Source of the DNA: Apostichopus parvimensis
Lineage: Eukaryota > Echinodermata > Holothuroidea > Aspidochirotida > Stichopodidae
DNA length: 30,620 bases
Reading direction: 5' to 3'
Assembly (NCBI GenBank): GCA_000934455.1
Contig: KN884095.1
Span: 43,790 to 74,409, forward strand
Position 1 is the first letter of the stretch. Each line of letters opens with the position of its first letter. The translations under genes were made by a program, and so were the position numbers. The notes below the pieces were generated by a model that saw only the letters and a program-made list of their open reading frames with translations, ran no database searches and was not told the origin of the DNA. Below, piece by piece: positions 1-12,373 of this stretch.

Positions 1-81
1 ATATATGAAGTACGGACTATACGGGACATCATATTAACTTTTAGCTATAACCCAAATCCTCAGTTTATCCCGACTCAGTGA

Positions 82-603
82 GAGCCGGTTACCAGCAACA
101 TTCCGCGACTAAAATACCAAATAAGCTCAGGTTGCACATATAGCATTCAATTTGTAATAAGTTATCTTAGTGTTCATCTTGTGGCACCTATTAAGCCTAT
201 TAACCTATTAAGGTTAGACCGTTTAGCAATAATGTTCCCAAAGACGTGGCAAGAGATGGAACCAAAAACAAAAGCAAAACTTGAAAATTCTGTTATCCTA
301 ACATGCAAAGTTAATGCAAGCAATGCAGTTGCCGCTTTCACCCACGAGTCGCTTCTCATACCCAAAAGGGTAAAAAGACAAAATTTAACAACTTTAGATA
401 AGAAAACAAAAATCTATTTCACGGATAACTCACCTTCTGGAAAGGATCTAGGAAAAGAATGTAGTGAACTCGCTGCAATTTTAGTAAAAATGTCCAAAAG
501 TATTTTTGACACAATACTGTTCGCTCTGCAGGTAATTCACCGTTCTGATAATAAGACCGAGTTCCGCATACGAAAAGATCATTGTCCTTGCCAAAATTCA
601 TAA
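82..603 (+). CDS. Open reading frame of unknown function, possible partial exon
   Basis: An open frame of about 173 codons follows the in-frame TGA at 79-81 and ends at the TAA at 601-603. The first ATG-independent start would be GTG at 181, so if this is real it is more likely an exon than a complete gene. The predicted protein is lysine-rich with a mixed, globular-looking composition (for example FTHESLLIPKR and SPSGKDLGKE). That is unlike the low-complexity shadow frames elsewhere. A donor-like CAG/GTAATT at about 528-536 could end an exon after the residues FALQ. No polypyrimidine-plus-AG acceptor stands out upstream. I do not recognise the family. It could be an exon of a gene extending leftwards, a decayed gene fragment, or a chance frame. 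Confidence 0.35.
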   Translation, partial: EPVTSNIPRLKYQISSGCTYSIQFVISYLSVHLVAPIKPINLLRLDRLAIMFPKTWQEMEPKTKAKLENSVILTCKVNASNAVAAFTHESLLIPKRVKRQNLTTLDKKTKIYFTDNSPSGKDLGKECSELAAILVKMSKSIFDTILFALQVIHRSDNKTEFRIRKDHCPCQNS

Positions 604-2639
604 CGTCAATTAAATATTAAGAATCATATCTGTCCGACGTATGCAGCAGCAGTATATAAACCTACACGTGTCGCTTATTATACTTACGTAGATTCCTTCA
701 GACTAATAAGTCTGTCATCTTTCACTCTCAAACTCGCTTTGCAAATAACAACAGGCTGTAACAGGTTTGCCGTCTTACGCTGAATAATCTCCGCAACCGT
801 TATTGCTATTCGGTCGGTTTCTGAATCTACAAGATTGTAGTTGATAAGTTACGTGGAGAAATCTGCTGTCGGAGAAGAAACTAAATATCAGCCGCTAGTT
901 CAAATAAGCTGCAAGAACGCCTACAAGTCTTCGATGAAATTGTGGCCATTGTAGCGAGTGAGGAAAACCAAACTTGATAAGGGTGATTTCACACGTTTCA
1001 CAGTCATTTAGTAGGCAAGTATGGATAAAAGACGTACGTCAAACGACGGATCAAATAGCTATGTTTTGCATATATATATATATATATATCAAACGATTCC
1101 TTTTGCGGGGTGATTCATTATTTTGCTATTTCCTGGTCTCGTGTCGCAATTCAACGAAGCAATACCAAATGAATTTCTTATCTATAGCAAAATACATAGC
1201 ATCGGCCTTTAATGACACCATCGGATAAAATCATCAAACCTTTTTGAATCTTGCTAAGTACCATCATTTATTCTCTAGGGGGGATTAAGGATCTGTCGTA
1301 AGAGAGATAATCAAAACAACAGCAGAAAATTGACCGTAGCGCATGTGTAGATGGCGACTGAATTAAACCTTTTTTGCTTTTACGATTGTCCCGATAATTC
1401 TGCCTCGGATGCCACTCTACTGCTATCAATCCAATCAGTTTGCCAATATAGCGTAACTTATCATCAAGTCAAGCTGTTTATGACAGGTATAGGAGATGTT
1501 ATTACAACGTTGCCACCGGGGAAAGCGACGTGACTTGTCAACGGCAAACTTCGCCGGAGAAAGGTGTGAATATTGACTTAGACTATAGTGACAAGAATAT
1601 ATATAGAGGCTAAATGCATGGTTTGTTTTCATATTCTTCTCTTTCTTTATTCTTCTTCCTTTTTTCGATTTTCTTTTTAAGTAGGGGGGGGGGGGGTTGT
1701 TTTATTGAATTGGTCAGTCTCTTAGGGGAAAATATTGGTCACTTTATTCGATGCAGAAAAAGCACGTGATCTTGCTTAATACACTTTGGTAAATATTGTC
1801 AAAGATTTTGTCTCGTGAGTTGTTGCCAAAATTCATGGAATGATGAGAGTGGCACCTTCAAAGCGGGACGTATACGTACATCATTTTGCAAGGGAGGGGA
1901 GGGAGGGAGGGAAGGAGGTGGGGTGGGGGAGTGGGGGACTGGGATGCAGAACGATGTCGATTGACTGAATGAGCAAGGTTTCGAAAAATAAGCAAACAAA
2001 GCGGCAATTAGTCCTATTTCATTACAAAATGTTTACACAGAGACGTAGAAGGGTAATTTTTTACTCTATTGTCCGTTAAACAGTTATCGGCTGTGAGTAC
2101 AAGGGGGTAGGCCCCCGGGAATAACCTGCGTCACTTCCCGGTAGCTATTGTTCTCTCGAAGCGATTTGTAAGCACAAACATATATGGTCAGCAGAAAGAG
2201 AAAGTAACTTTCTCTTGAATGTTTCGAAGCCTCGTGGTAGAGATCCAGAGGCAAAATCTTCTCAAGCAAAAGATTGTTGAGACAATGTTTTGTTCCACCG
2301 TAGCGATTTTCAAAACACAAAAATAAACATCAGGCAGTTATGCTCTGCGCTCTAGTAAAACTCTTTGACGGTATCATCAGGGCCCGTAACCACGTCGGGG
2401 TCCAGGTGCCACCCAACCCCATACAGACTAACCCCCCCCCCACCCACCAACCCTCTACATTTGTGCCATCATCATGTCTACAAAAGCTTCACAAGTTACA
2501 TGACATGAGTATATATATGATGCTACTATAAATTGCTAGTGGCCTTCCTTGAGTTTTTGTTGCCTCTCCAGATTCCTGGGTACCGACGAGGGTATGATTT
2601 CAGGTAGAATCACCGATCTTAGAGTTCTTGAATACCGCC
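604..2639. other. Non-coding stretch with simple repeats
   Basis: No frame here looks coding. It contains a (TA)n run at about 1070-1089 and a pyrimidine-rich stretch followed by 13 Gs at 1684-1696. A G-rich purine block of repeated GGGA/GGGT lies at about 1891-1943 and could form a G-quadruplex on the plus strand. A C-run lies near 2432-2441. A TATA-like TATATAAA lies near 651-658, but no gene can be tied to it. Confidence 0.5.
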
Positions 2640-3059
2640 CTCACTATATAGGAAAACCTAAATATTTCATTATCGAAAACGAAAAAGATCATTAAAGGAT
2701 CTGGTTTCAACTTATTTTTCTAAGCTAATCCACAAATTTACTCCAACCAAGTCTCTGAGACCCAGTTCTAACAATCTTCTCCAAGTTCCCTTTTCATGGA
2801 CCAACACCTATGGTCAATCAACCTTTCGCCATATTGGCCCCAAAGTTAGGGAACGCATTGCCCCTCAACACAGTTGTTACTCAATTTTGAAAATCTATTG
2901 AGAAAGCAACCCATTTTTCTCAGATTTTCTTTGGCATTAAAATTTTTTGTATTATACTGTTCATACCATTCTCCTTGTCTTATATAGGCTACTATCATTG
3001 TGTAAAGCGCATTGTGATGTCTGCATGGGCTATATAAAAGCCGATTTATTAGTATTATA
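2640..3059 (+). mobile_element. CR1/L2-like non-LTR retrotransposon 3' fragment
   Basis: The plus-strand frame at about 2737-2901 reads FTPTKSLRPSSNNLLQVP, then a short TYGQSTFRHIGPKV-like stretch, then a stop. This resembles the extreme C-terminus of reverse transcriptases of CR1/L2/Jockey-type LINEs, which typically carry R.LRS...LL.VP followed by a G..AF...AP..WN motif. It is followed by a 3' untranslated tail that includes GTAAAGCGCATTGTGATGTC and GGGCTATATAAAAGCCGATT, ending in a TTATTAGTATTATA tract. That tail style is common in invertebrate LINE 3' ends. The expected W of the WN motif is lost and no upstream reverse transcriptase core is present, so this is a dead 5'-truncated copy. 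Confidence 0.65.
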
Positions 3060-3144
3060 GATGTACATGTGACCTATACCTAGGCTTTGGTTTTCTTTAG
3101 GTTTTCATTTCATTCATTTGACATTGAAAGAGTCTTGGTAGTAT

Positions 3145-3510
3145 ATACGCCTCAGTGGCGTAGGAAGGTACTTTTGAGGGGGGGGGGGGGGCTGAAGACT
3201 GATGGCCGGCTTGGGGGATGGGTCTTTTTTTGGATTTTTTTTGCATTTCCAGGTGGCCTCAGATGCAATTTGGTGCAACATAGCACACTTCAACACCATT
3301 TTGTAAATAATTTTGCATTTTCACCTGGCTTTAGATGCAATTTGGTGCTCTAAATGATATTTTTTTCTCATTTGAAAATGAAAAAGGGGTTTTCTGACTT
3401 GCGGAGCGGGGGGGGGGGGCGGAATGATACTTCCGCCCCACCATATTTTTCACTGGGGGGGGGGGCTGGCGCCCCCCAGCCCCACCGGTTCCTACGCCCT
3501 TGATACGCCT
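3145..3510. mobile_element. hAT-like MITE, copy 1, with 8 bp target-site duplication
   Basis: The element spans 3153-3502. Its ends are imperfect terminal inverted repeats: CAGTGGCGTAGGAA on the left and TTCCTACGCCCTTG on the right. It is flanked by a perfect 8 bp direct repeat, ATACGCCT, at 3145-3152 and 3503-3510, which is the duplication length of the hAT superfamily. Inside are two G-runs (3178-3191 and 3408-3419), a tandem-like pair of segments containing GATGCAATTTGGTG, and a self-complementary right end (GGGGGCTGGCGCCCCC). There is no transposase frame, so it is non-autonomous. Confidence 0.85.
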
Positions 3511-4996
3511 CCAACCTTACATAAAGATGGTTTGTGAAGCCTTATGCAACACTAATGAACTTATCCATGTTTTGATCCATAACTGAGCTGTTTGATTCAA
3601 GGTCACGTTTAATAAAGAACGTACATAAGTAACAGGAAATATCCTCCCCCACTGAAGATAAAACAGCTCAAAAAGAAAACAGACATTACTACATGATTGC
3701 ATCAGAGAAACCAAACAATCGTCCGATAACGTAATACGCAAGCAATGATTTTGATGAGACCATATATATTCGAATAACAATTTAGCTTAATGAACTTAGC
3801 TTGTACTGAGGGTACATTGACAAAATCGGTCGAAATTGCAAAATTTCATTGTGTACCGATCAAAATAGTAAGTTATAGATAACATTGATATGTTTGTTTA
3901 ATTGATTTTTGTTACTTGAATGCAGCTGTAAACAGTGCATGACGAGTTGATAATTTTATTTACCGATATTAAATGTTTTCAAGCGAGACATATACCATAT
4001 CAAGTTATAGTAGGTGACAAAAATACCACAAGAATTATTAACGATCATAATTAATTACACAGATTAATGTTTTGACAAATGTAATTTTAAATAATCTTAT
4101 GGTATGCAAAATTTAGTGTAGCCTATAGGTATACCCTGTTAAAACAAGACACTATACTACAAGTCGGTGTTTTTATCCCTATAACACTTTTAATATTTTT
4201 CCCTTCAGAAAAGACCTTTTAAGCAGCTGATTTTCATTAATTCAAGTAACTGACGTATACATTTTATTAAGCAACCTGTAAATGGTCAGCTCCTTACATG
4301 CAACGCTGAAAACTCAACTGGGAAAATGTAAGACTTACCGGCATTGCTTCAAATGACAGTTTCATCATGGGTAGTTAAACATTGTCGAGGACAAATGTTG
4401 GCGGATGGCATCCAAGTGTGCTCTTTTGTAGATATGGAGTTAAAAGAGCATGTTTTAGTTGAGTTATTAGAAATTGGAAAACAATTGATTAACAGTTACA
4501 TTTAGTTCTGCACCGACGAGCTGACGTCATGAACAATTTAGCCTTAAAGGAGCACTCCAGAGATTAATGCATATTTTAAAGGTGAATATCTTGAAAGAAA
4601 ATAGCCGTGGATTATAACATATCAATATTAAAATTCTGCCTAAAAGACTTCCTTTAAAGGGGCTACACAATGAATCCAGCAAAGCAATTAATGTCAGACG
4701 CCCTCTATTTTTCTCCAACATGAAATACTGAGAATGAAATGAGTATTAACATCACAATACCATTTCCCCCATTGTGGCTTTTTTGTGGTATGTGTTATCA
4801 CCTGTTGTGTGCACTTCTGACCCATTCCGCTCCAGCAATACGCACTCATCTAGGTTTTACCCACAAGTTGGACATTGCAATTCTCAACATGTACGTGTTT
4901 TTCTTTGTCCGTCGTATGGCGTTGTTCCCCTTCCTCCGCAATGTTCATTCCATAGAAAATAAAATAAGCAAGCCTTTGTTTTAATTACGTTTACAT
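3511..4996. other. AT-rich non-coding stretch, nothing recognised
   Basis: I see no coding frame or RNA gene. The segment from about 4540 to 4720 begins TTAAAGGAGCACTCCAG and contains TTTAAAGGGGCTACAC further on. This is the style of a short TTAA-associated MITE, but I could not pair two ends convincingly. Confidence 0.4.
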
Positions 4997-5088
4997 GATA
5001 CGATACGATGCGATAGGTACGATGCGATGCGCAGTGTGATGCGATGCGATGCGATGCGATACGGTACGGTATGATACGATACGATACA
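4997..5088. repeat. Imperfect pentanucleotide microsatellite (GATAC/GATGC)n
   Basis: About 90 bp consist of five-base units alternating between GATAC, GATGC and GGTAC. The GATGC units cluster in the middle and the GATAC units lie at both edges. The patchwork suggests a microsatellite in which a C-to-G/A variant unit spread internally. Confidence 0.85.
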
Positions 5089-8000
5089 TTGGCCCTTTAC
5101 TAATATGACATGCTAATTTAAATGATATGAACAAAATGATGGCGCTAGACCAACACACCATATTCATTGTTCTGGTACGCTCCGAAACTAAACAATTGAA
5201 TCATGCGATTCTTGTTTACTCACCCCCCCCCCCTTTCTAGCCTTCATGTTTTACGATTAAATTATTTCAAAATTCCTACGTCTTATCCCGAAATTTTGAC
5301 TTACGCCGGATGCGAATCGAATTTGAAAACAATCTTAAGATTGACATCAAACAATGAATAACTGCCCTACCTCCCACAATTGAACTTAATGGATTGTCGA
5401 TGGACGCGGCGGTTATCCCCGAAAGAATAAAAAAGTTTTGAAAGTTTCTCAACATAATTTCTCTATGTCTACGAGAAAAGCGAATCACTCTAAGTGTAGG
5501 CCAAGTTAACTATGTGGTTCTTTTCATTCCAACGTATGCAGATTGTAAACAAGTTTGAGGTAAACATTGATTGTTGGAAATTACCGCGTCATTTATAAAT
5601 AGCATGTAACCGGGGGTTTCCCAATTACGACAGGACCGGATTTTCCAGCGTACGTTTTCGACTTAAGTTCTACGATAATATGTGTCGTACGATAACAACC
5701 ACAAGTAATTCCCTTGATTGACTTATTCAGAGGAGCGCAACCACATTTTTTTTGTACTGGAGAAGGGGAAGGAGGTTGGGTGGGGGGGGGGGGGGGGACG
5801 GGCTGAAATATCATGTCATCGAAGAGAGAGGTGTGAGGGTGTGACCACTCACCTTGTTAACATGGAGCTCGGGTGCTTAAATGGAATATGCTGCTAGACT
5901 TTGCTCAATTTGAAATCAATGTTGACAATGATGAATCAATGTATCCTTTCCACCATAATAATGGCTGAGCCGGGTTTGGAATGTCGATATCACGAAACCC
6001 TCAATGTATACATAATGTGAGTTTAGGTGTCGAGCTAGAAGTGGTATAGGAAAGTTATTATAAAGCGGAGTCATTCCAAAAATGGTATTATTTTTCCTTC
6101 TCCTTCCTTTTTTGTTTTTGTTTTTGTTGATGTTGATGTTGTTGATGTTGATGATGTCGTTGTTGATGATGTTGTTATTGTTGTTGAAAACGTCCAATTT
6201 CACCAACGTCCTTCTTAAAATCCTGAAATGACTTTTAGTCTGATTTTCTACGCCATCAGTGCTTGGTTCCATACTGTTCTGGCAATATGATGTTAACTGC
6301 GGATGTTCAAGATCCGAACACTCCATTGACGGATGGATATACATTACTCTTAGTAGGCTACGGTATAACGATAATGACTAATCGGGTTCAAAGTTCGGCA
6401 ATTATAGAGTGAATGATTGAAACACACAGCTGTATGAATACGTGCAGGTCAGGCTGAGTTTATTTTCTCAATACAAATACACAGTTGTACATTCATAATT
6501 TAAAACAAAGCAAATCTAATATGAGCAGCTCCTCCTTTTCCTTTTACAAACAGAACAATATAGAAAAAAAGCACTGTAAAACATGACAAAGCGATAAATT
6601 CGTGATAACAATCATTCAGTCAATGATACTCAAGTTTGCTTATAGAAGTCATCATTGCTCCTATATGTTAGCACCTGGGTGGGGGAGGGGGTGGAGCTAG
6701 GCTTGCTGATGACCTTTGGAAGAACAGGATATAGTTTTGGCATCTGTGTCATCAAAGTTATCCCAGATAGAATTTCCCATGCTAAAAGCATACATTATAA
6801 AAAGAAATAACATTTACATACCTTATCTAACCACCCACCCCACCCTCCCCTCCGTTCTCCGCATAACAACGAATCCATATCCCAAGAAGTGCTTAGTTAA
6901 ACCAAATACAAACAATAGCTTTATTAGTGATTATGAAAAAAGATTCCAATTAAAACGTTATTAGCACGATATTGCAATGAAAACAATTACTTTAATAAGT
7001 TGGTTCTAATTCCATAGAAACCAATGAAACGTGATTACCAATGTTGTCATATGATCAATAACAAGCCAGTTTGAACAAACAACATACACACATTAAAATA
7101 GCATGCACCATTGTACGGTATATATTCAGAAAAATAGCCGGAGTTCTAACTTTAGGGGGGGGGGGGGCGCGGGTGTATCAACTTGACTAACATCTCTCCT
7201 CCCCGTAAAAAACTTTTAGTTTCGGTAAGGGGGGGGGGGTGCTGTCATGTTGAGGAATGGTTAGTTTCCTTTCAAGTTGGTTTAATAGAGTGCACTGCTG
7301 AACTAATTTGATCTCCGTAGGAGGTGAACGTTGTATTATTATGCAGAATTTGTGTATGGATTACGTAATACTTGTGTGGAAGTAGTATGATAAGCTATAG
7401 GTATTAACCACATTTACAATGGCTGGTCTCTTTGTACTCAATTCAATGAGGAATTCGCAGCTTTGTGGAGAGCTCAATTGGAACAGGGAGTTGTTATGGA
7501 AGGGGCTCACTGAGTGCCCACTGAACTACATAGCCTGCAGTGTCCAAGTTCGGTGTAACAGGATTGCGCAATATTTGTTGGCTGTATGAGAGCGTGCCTG
7601 AGAATAGGGCCCAAGCTGCTCGATATAAGATTTGGACTATAAATTTGAGAGAAATATAAACAACGTTTATGATGTGTCATCTCTGAATCTGACGTCATAG
7701 GTGCATGTTGATTGAACCTACGACACTTGAACTGAGAATCAACTATAACTAAAGAGAACTTATATACATGGTGCGGCAGCTTTTAACCGATACTCAAGAG
7801 ATCATGATCCTTGCACTGATCGTTCATACTAGTGAAGCGAGGTAACAACTCTCTTTCTTTGTATATTGTACAATGTACAGCCATTACAGATATGTTCCAG
7901 GCGGAGGAGTCTAGAGCAGCGTAGTATTACAGCATAGGTGTGTGTGGATGATATTAGTACTATCAAAGAGCACATTACACTGCAGTACTATAAAACAAAG

Positions 8001-8639
8001 TAGCCTATCCAGTAGCCTACCATTTACGTCATGGCTCTAAGTTATATCTGTGTCATTCTTTTGCTTTTCCCGTTTCCACTATCATCAATATCACCATTGT
8101 CACTGTCGTTAACACTTTACAGGACTTCAATTACCACCAAGATTATTATCAATTTTTGTAATTCTGTAGGTATTAATACAATGTCGATGTAAACCAAAGA
8201 AATACCTAACAAGCCTGCCGAAATGATGTTTAATTGCCAACTCAAATTATATTTGAAAACACTGAAAAATTTGTATTTTTATTAAAACTTATTCACATCA
8301 TAACTGGAAACAAAGACTAAACGCACCATGTAATCAGTAATAATGATCGAGACATCTAAAGTGGTTTCGTGGGGTTATCTTATTGAATAAAAGCCATGCT
8401 AATCGAGTGAACAAAAAAGTATATACAAGACCAAAACCTGTCAAAAGTTATGTAGCTATAAACAAAAGTAAGCATTGTCACGTGACATAATAGTTAACTA
8501 TTTTCCATTTTAAAACTTAGATAATGCGGTTCCCCTTTACATTTGATATCTAATAGATGATGCTGTTGGTTAATGAAATTCATAATATCTATATAGGCCT
8601 ATATACATTATTTATTTATTTAATTATTTATTTATTTTA
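5089..8639. other. Non-coding stretch with low-complexity tracts
   Basis: No gene is supported. Low-complexity tracts include a C-run near 5222-5231, 16 Gs at 5782-5797, and an imperfect trinucleotide (GTT/GAT)n repeat at about 6110-6186. The last of these creates a spurious asparagine-rich minus-strand frame. Further G-runs lie at 7155-7167 and 7229-7239. The rest is AT-rich sequence without recognised features. Confidence 0.5.
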
Positions 8640-8685
8640 CATATATTATAAAGAAAATCCGTGTGTACTCCAATAGAAGATATTA

Positions 8686-9118
8686 TTAGGCAAAAGCAGA
8701 GAAATAAGATATGACGCATAATTGACAAATAAGGAGTATTGTTTTAGAAAATATTGGAAATTTCGATGCCCCTGGAACCTTCATTAGCAATGGAATGGAA
8801 AGTAGAAAATGTAACACAACTAAAGTATGACGCTGGATAAGTACGAGGGGCACTGACAGAATTAATACCAAATAAACCATGAATATTCAGAAAGCGGATT
8901 AAGGAACGAAGAAAGAACGGATTACATAATGTTTGTGGAACTGGTAGTTGTTTAAAGGTCCCAAGTCTTTGCTGAGGCCGGTGATGTGAGACTTAATACG
9001 AAAGATCCAATCAATATAATTTCGTTTACGTTCAGTTACGGATTTGATTTTCGAGGCGATTAAGATACATGTTAAGTTTTTGAGAGAATGTCTATGAAAG
9101 ATTGAATGTGCGGAAACG
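8686..9118 (-). mobile_element. Penelope-like element 3' end, left copy (GIY-YIG tail, minus strand)
   Basis: On the minus strand a frame of roughly 70 codons ends at the TAA at 8899-8901. It contains HSLKNLTCILIASKI, then TERKRNYIDWIFRIKSH, then TGLSKDLGPL. The spacing of HSL, R..RNY..W and GL matches what I know of the C-terminal part of GIY-YIG endonuclease domains in Penelope-like retroelements. That domain's last helices carry an H.L, an R..E.YWI and a GLN motif. The sequence after the stop continues to about 8686 as untranslated tail. The upstream part of the domain is missing, so this is a truncated relic. Other retroelement tails are possible but fit less well. Confidence 0.5.
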
Positions 9119-9516
9119 CAGAATCATGCAAAATTATCACGAATTGATTTTTTGCAATTATTCTAAAAAAAAAAAAAAAAAAAAATTAAATCACAAGAGA
9201 GGGAAGAAGGTGTTAGACCATAGTCAACATTGGGAAAACTAATCATTTTGAAATTGTTATATCTTAAATGCCTCGAACTTCAAATCCGTAACTGAACGTA
9301 AACGAAATTATATTGATTGGATCTTTCGTATTAAGTCTCACATCACCGGCCTCAGCAAAGACTTAGGACCCTTAAACAACTACCAGTTCCACAAACATTA
9401 TGTAATCCGTTCTTTCTTCGTTCCTTAATCCGCTTCCTGTATATTCATGGTTTATTTGGTATTAATTCTGTCAGTGCCCCTCGTACTTATCCAGCGGCAT
9501 ACTTTAGTTGTGTTAC
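8811..9516. repeat. Large inverted repeat formed by two element ends
   Basis: The segment 8811-9060 is repeated as its reverse complement at 9269-9516, with roughly eight differences in about 248 bp by eye. A spacer of about 208 bp separates the arms and includes a 21-base A-run at 9165-9185. Both arms encode the same retroelement C-terminal tail, so this is a head-to-head pair of closely related copies. A transcript through it would fold into a long near-perfect hairpin. Confidence 0.9.
9250..9428 (+). mobile_element. Penelope-like element 3' end, right copy (GIY-YIG tail, plus strand)
   Basis: The plus-strand frame after the TGA near 9245 reads through NFKSVTERKRNYIDWIFR and ends at the TAA at 9426-9428. 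It matches the left copy over the last fifty or so codons. The two copies share sequence to about 9516. Beyond that they diverge, and only this copy continues into the hammerhead-like motif at 9544-9588. The right element end probably lies near 9600-9650, where a repeated CTAGTCTCAA and a (TA)n tract (about 9624-9647) begin. Confidence 0.5.
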
Positions 9517-9543
9517 AACTGAGTACTTCTCATTCCACTGCCG

Positions 9544-9588
9544 AGTTGTCTGATGATTGCTCAACGCGTGAAACTCTGAGTAACAACT
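9544..9588 (+). ncRNA. Candidate minimal hammerhead ribozyme of a Penelope-like element
   Basis: The core CUGAUGA is at 9550-9556 and GAA at 9570-9572. Stem I is a perfect six-base pairing of AGUUGU (9544-9549) with ACAACU (9583-9588). Stem III is ACU/AGU (9573-9575 with 9579-9581) closed by a three-base loop. The U at 9581 and A at 9582 place the predicted cleavage site after 9582. Stem II (9557-9569) is weak: a U-U mismatch next to the core, then U-G, G-C and C-G pairs. Hammerheads with very short stem III are established in Penelope-like elements, and the retroelement tail lies just upstream. The weak stem II means it may be inactive. Confidence 0.5.
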
Positions 9589-9673
9589 ACTAGAGTACCA
9601 CTAGTCTCAACTAGTCTCAACCTTTATATATATATATATATATATATTCTTCGATAAATGACTCTGTTATTTA

Positions 9674-9832
<159 letters not shown>

Positions 9833-9922
9833 TTAAATCGTAATGACATCATCAGAAGCGAGGTCAGGAGGTTAAAGTCAAGGAGCCCTTGTCCTTCTCC
9901 AGCAAACACTAAATGATTCCAG

Positions 9923-10125
9923 CCAGTTGGGACAATTTCCTAATGCTAATACCTCCCTAAACTGTACACCAATATCATGCTCTCAAAGCACTGGTATTGA
10001 CAGTACATACAGTTCCTTAAAGTTGATATGATATAAACATGATATTCATACTGCTCGTACTGACAATACGAGTGTTCTGAAGCAAGAAAAGATATTACAG
10101 TATAGAAAAAAATTGTCCCAACTGG
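9923..10125. mobile_element. Short element bounded by perfect 16 bp inverted repeats
   Basis: CCAGTTGGGACAATTT at 9923-9938 is matched exactly by its reverse complement at 10110-10125. The 203 bp interval has no coding frame and contains smaller palindromes, such as CTCGTA facing TACGAG near 10053-10072. This looks like a MITE or fold-back element. I cannot define a clear target-site duplication, so the family is unassigned. Confidence 0.5.
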
Positions 10126-11771
<1,646 letters not shown>

Positions 11772-12373
11772 TATAGGCCCAGTGGCGGACTGGCCACACG
11801 GGCATTGGGGCAATGCCCGGTGGGCCGGGGAGCCTGGTAAAAATTACAGCCCATTTTCACAGTAGTTAATAGAATACAGACGGGCTGTGTAGAAATATAT
11901 TTTTTAATGTGGGAATCAGCTCATGAGATCACCATGTTAGTTAGTCTGTTAGTTCGTAACACTGAAAGAACGTTCTATTGGCAACCCGTCCGTGCTAGTG
12001 GATTTTACTTATTTATTTATTTTTTCAAGCATGTGTTCACAAAATGCTTGAAAAAGTAAATAAAATCCAGTCTAAAACATATATTTTTGTCTATTTTTGT
12101 TTGCGTTTTTAAGTGTGTTTCTTGTGGAAAATTATTCTTGGGTCATTTTTGAAGGGTTATTGTAACCTACAAAATTGAGAAATATAGCACCATTTTGCAT
12201 CTAGGCATCCCTTAACTTCCAAAAAATCTCAATAGGGAGGGGGGACACCCCCTTACACCCGTCCCCCAGAACGGCGATCACTATGTAAGTATAGCATATC
12301 AATAAATAATGGGCCGGTCTAGGTGGAAAATGCCCGGGCCGGTTTTAAGACCCAGTCCGCACCTGTATAGGCC
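11772..12373. mobile_element. hAT-like non-autonomous element, 586 bp, with 8 bp target-site duplication
   Basis: The element spans 11780-12365. It starts CAGTGGCGGACTGG and ends with the near reverse complement CCAGTCCGCACCTG. The direct repeat TATAGGCC lies at 11772-11779 and 12366-12373, giving the 8 bp duplication typical of hAT transposons. Subterminal GGGCATTGGGGCAATGCCC on the left and GGAAAATGCCCGGGCC on the right extend the terminal complementarity. An internal hairpin lies at 12000-12068. No transposase frame is present. Confidence 0.85.

Noticed and set aside
4540-4720. Possible TTAA-flanked MITE starting TTAAAGGAGCACTCC
   Set aside because: No convincing second terminal repeat or target-site duplication could be paired by eye.
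5916-6344. 142-codon minus-strand frame rich in asparagine
   Set aside because: Its length comes from the imperfect GTT/GAT trinucleotide repeat; the ends show no family resemblance or splice context.
8750-8795. CTAATGA...CGAAA on the minus strand in the left retroelement copy, aligned with the ribozyme-like motif of the right copy
   Set aside because: The core is mutated (CTAATGA). A three-pair stem III can be drawn, but stem I does not pair.
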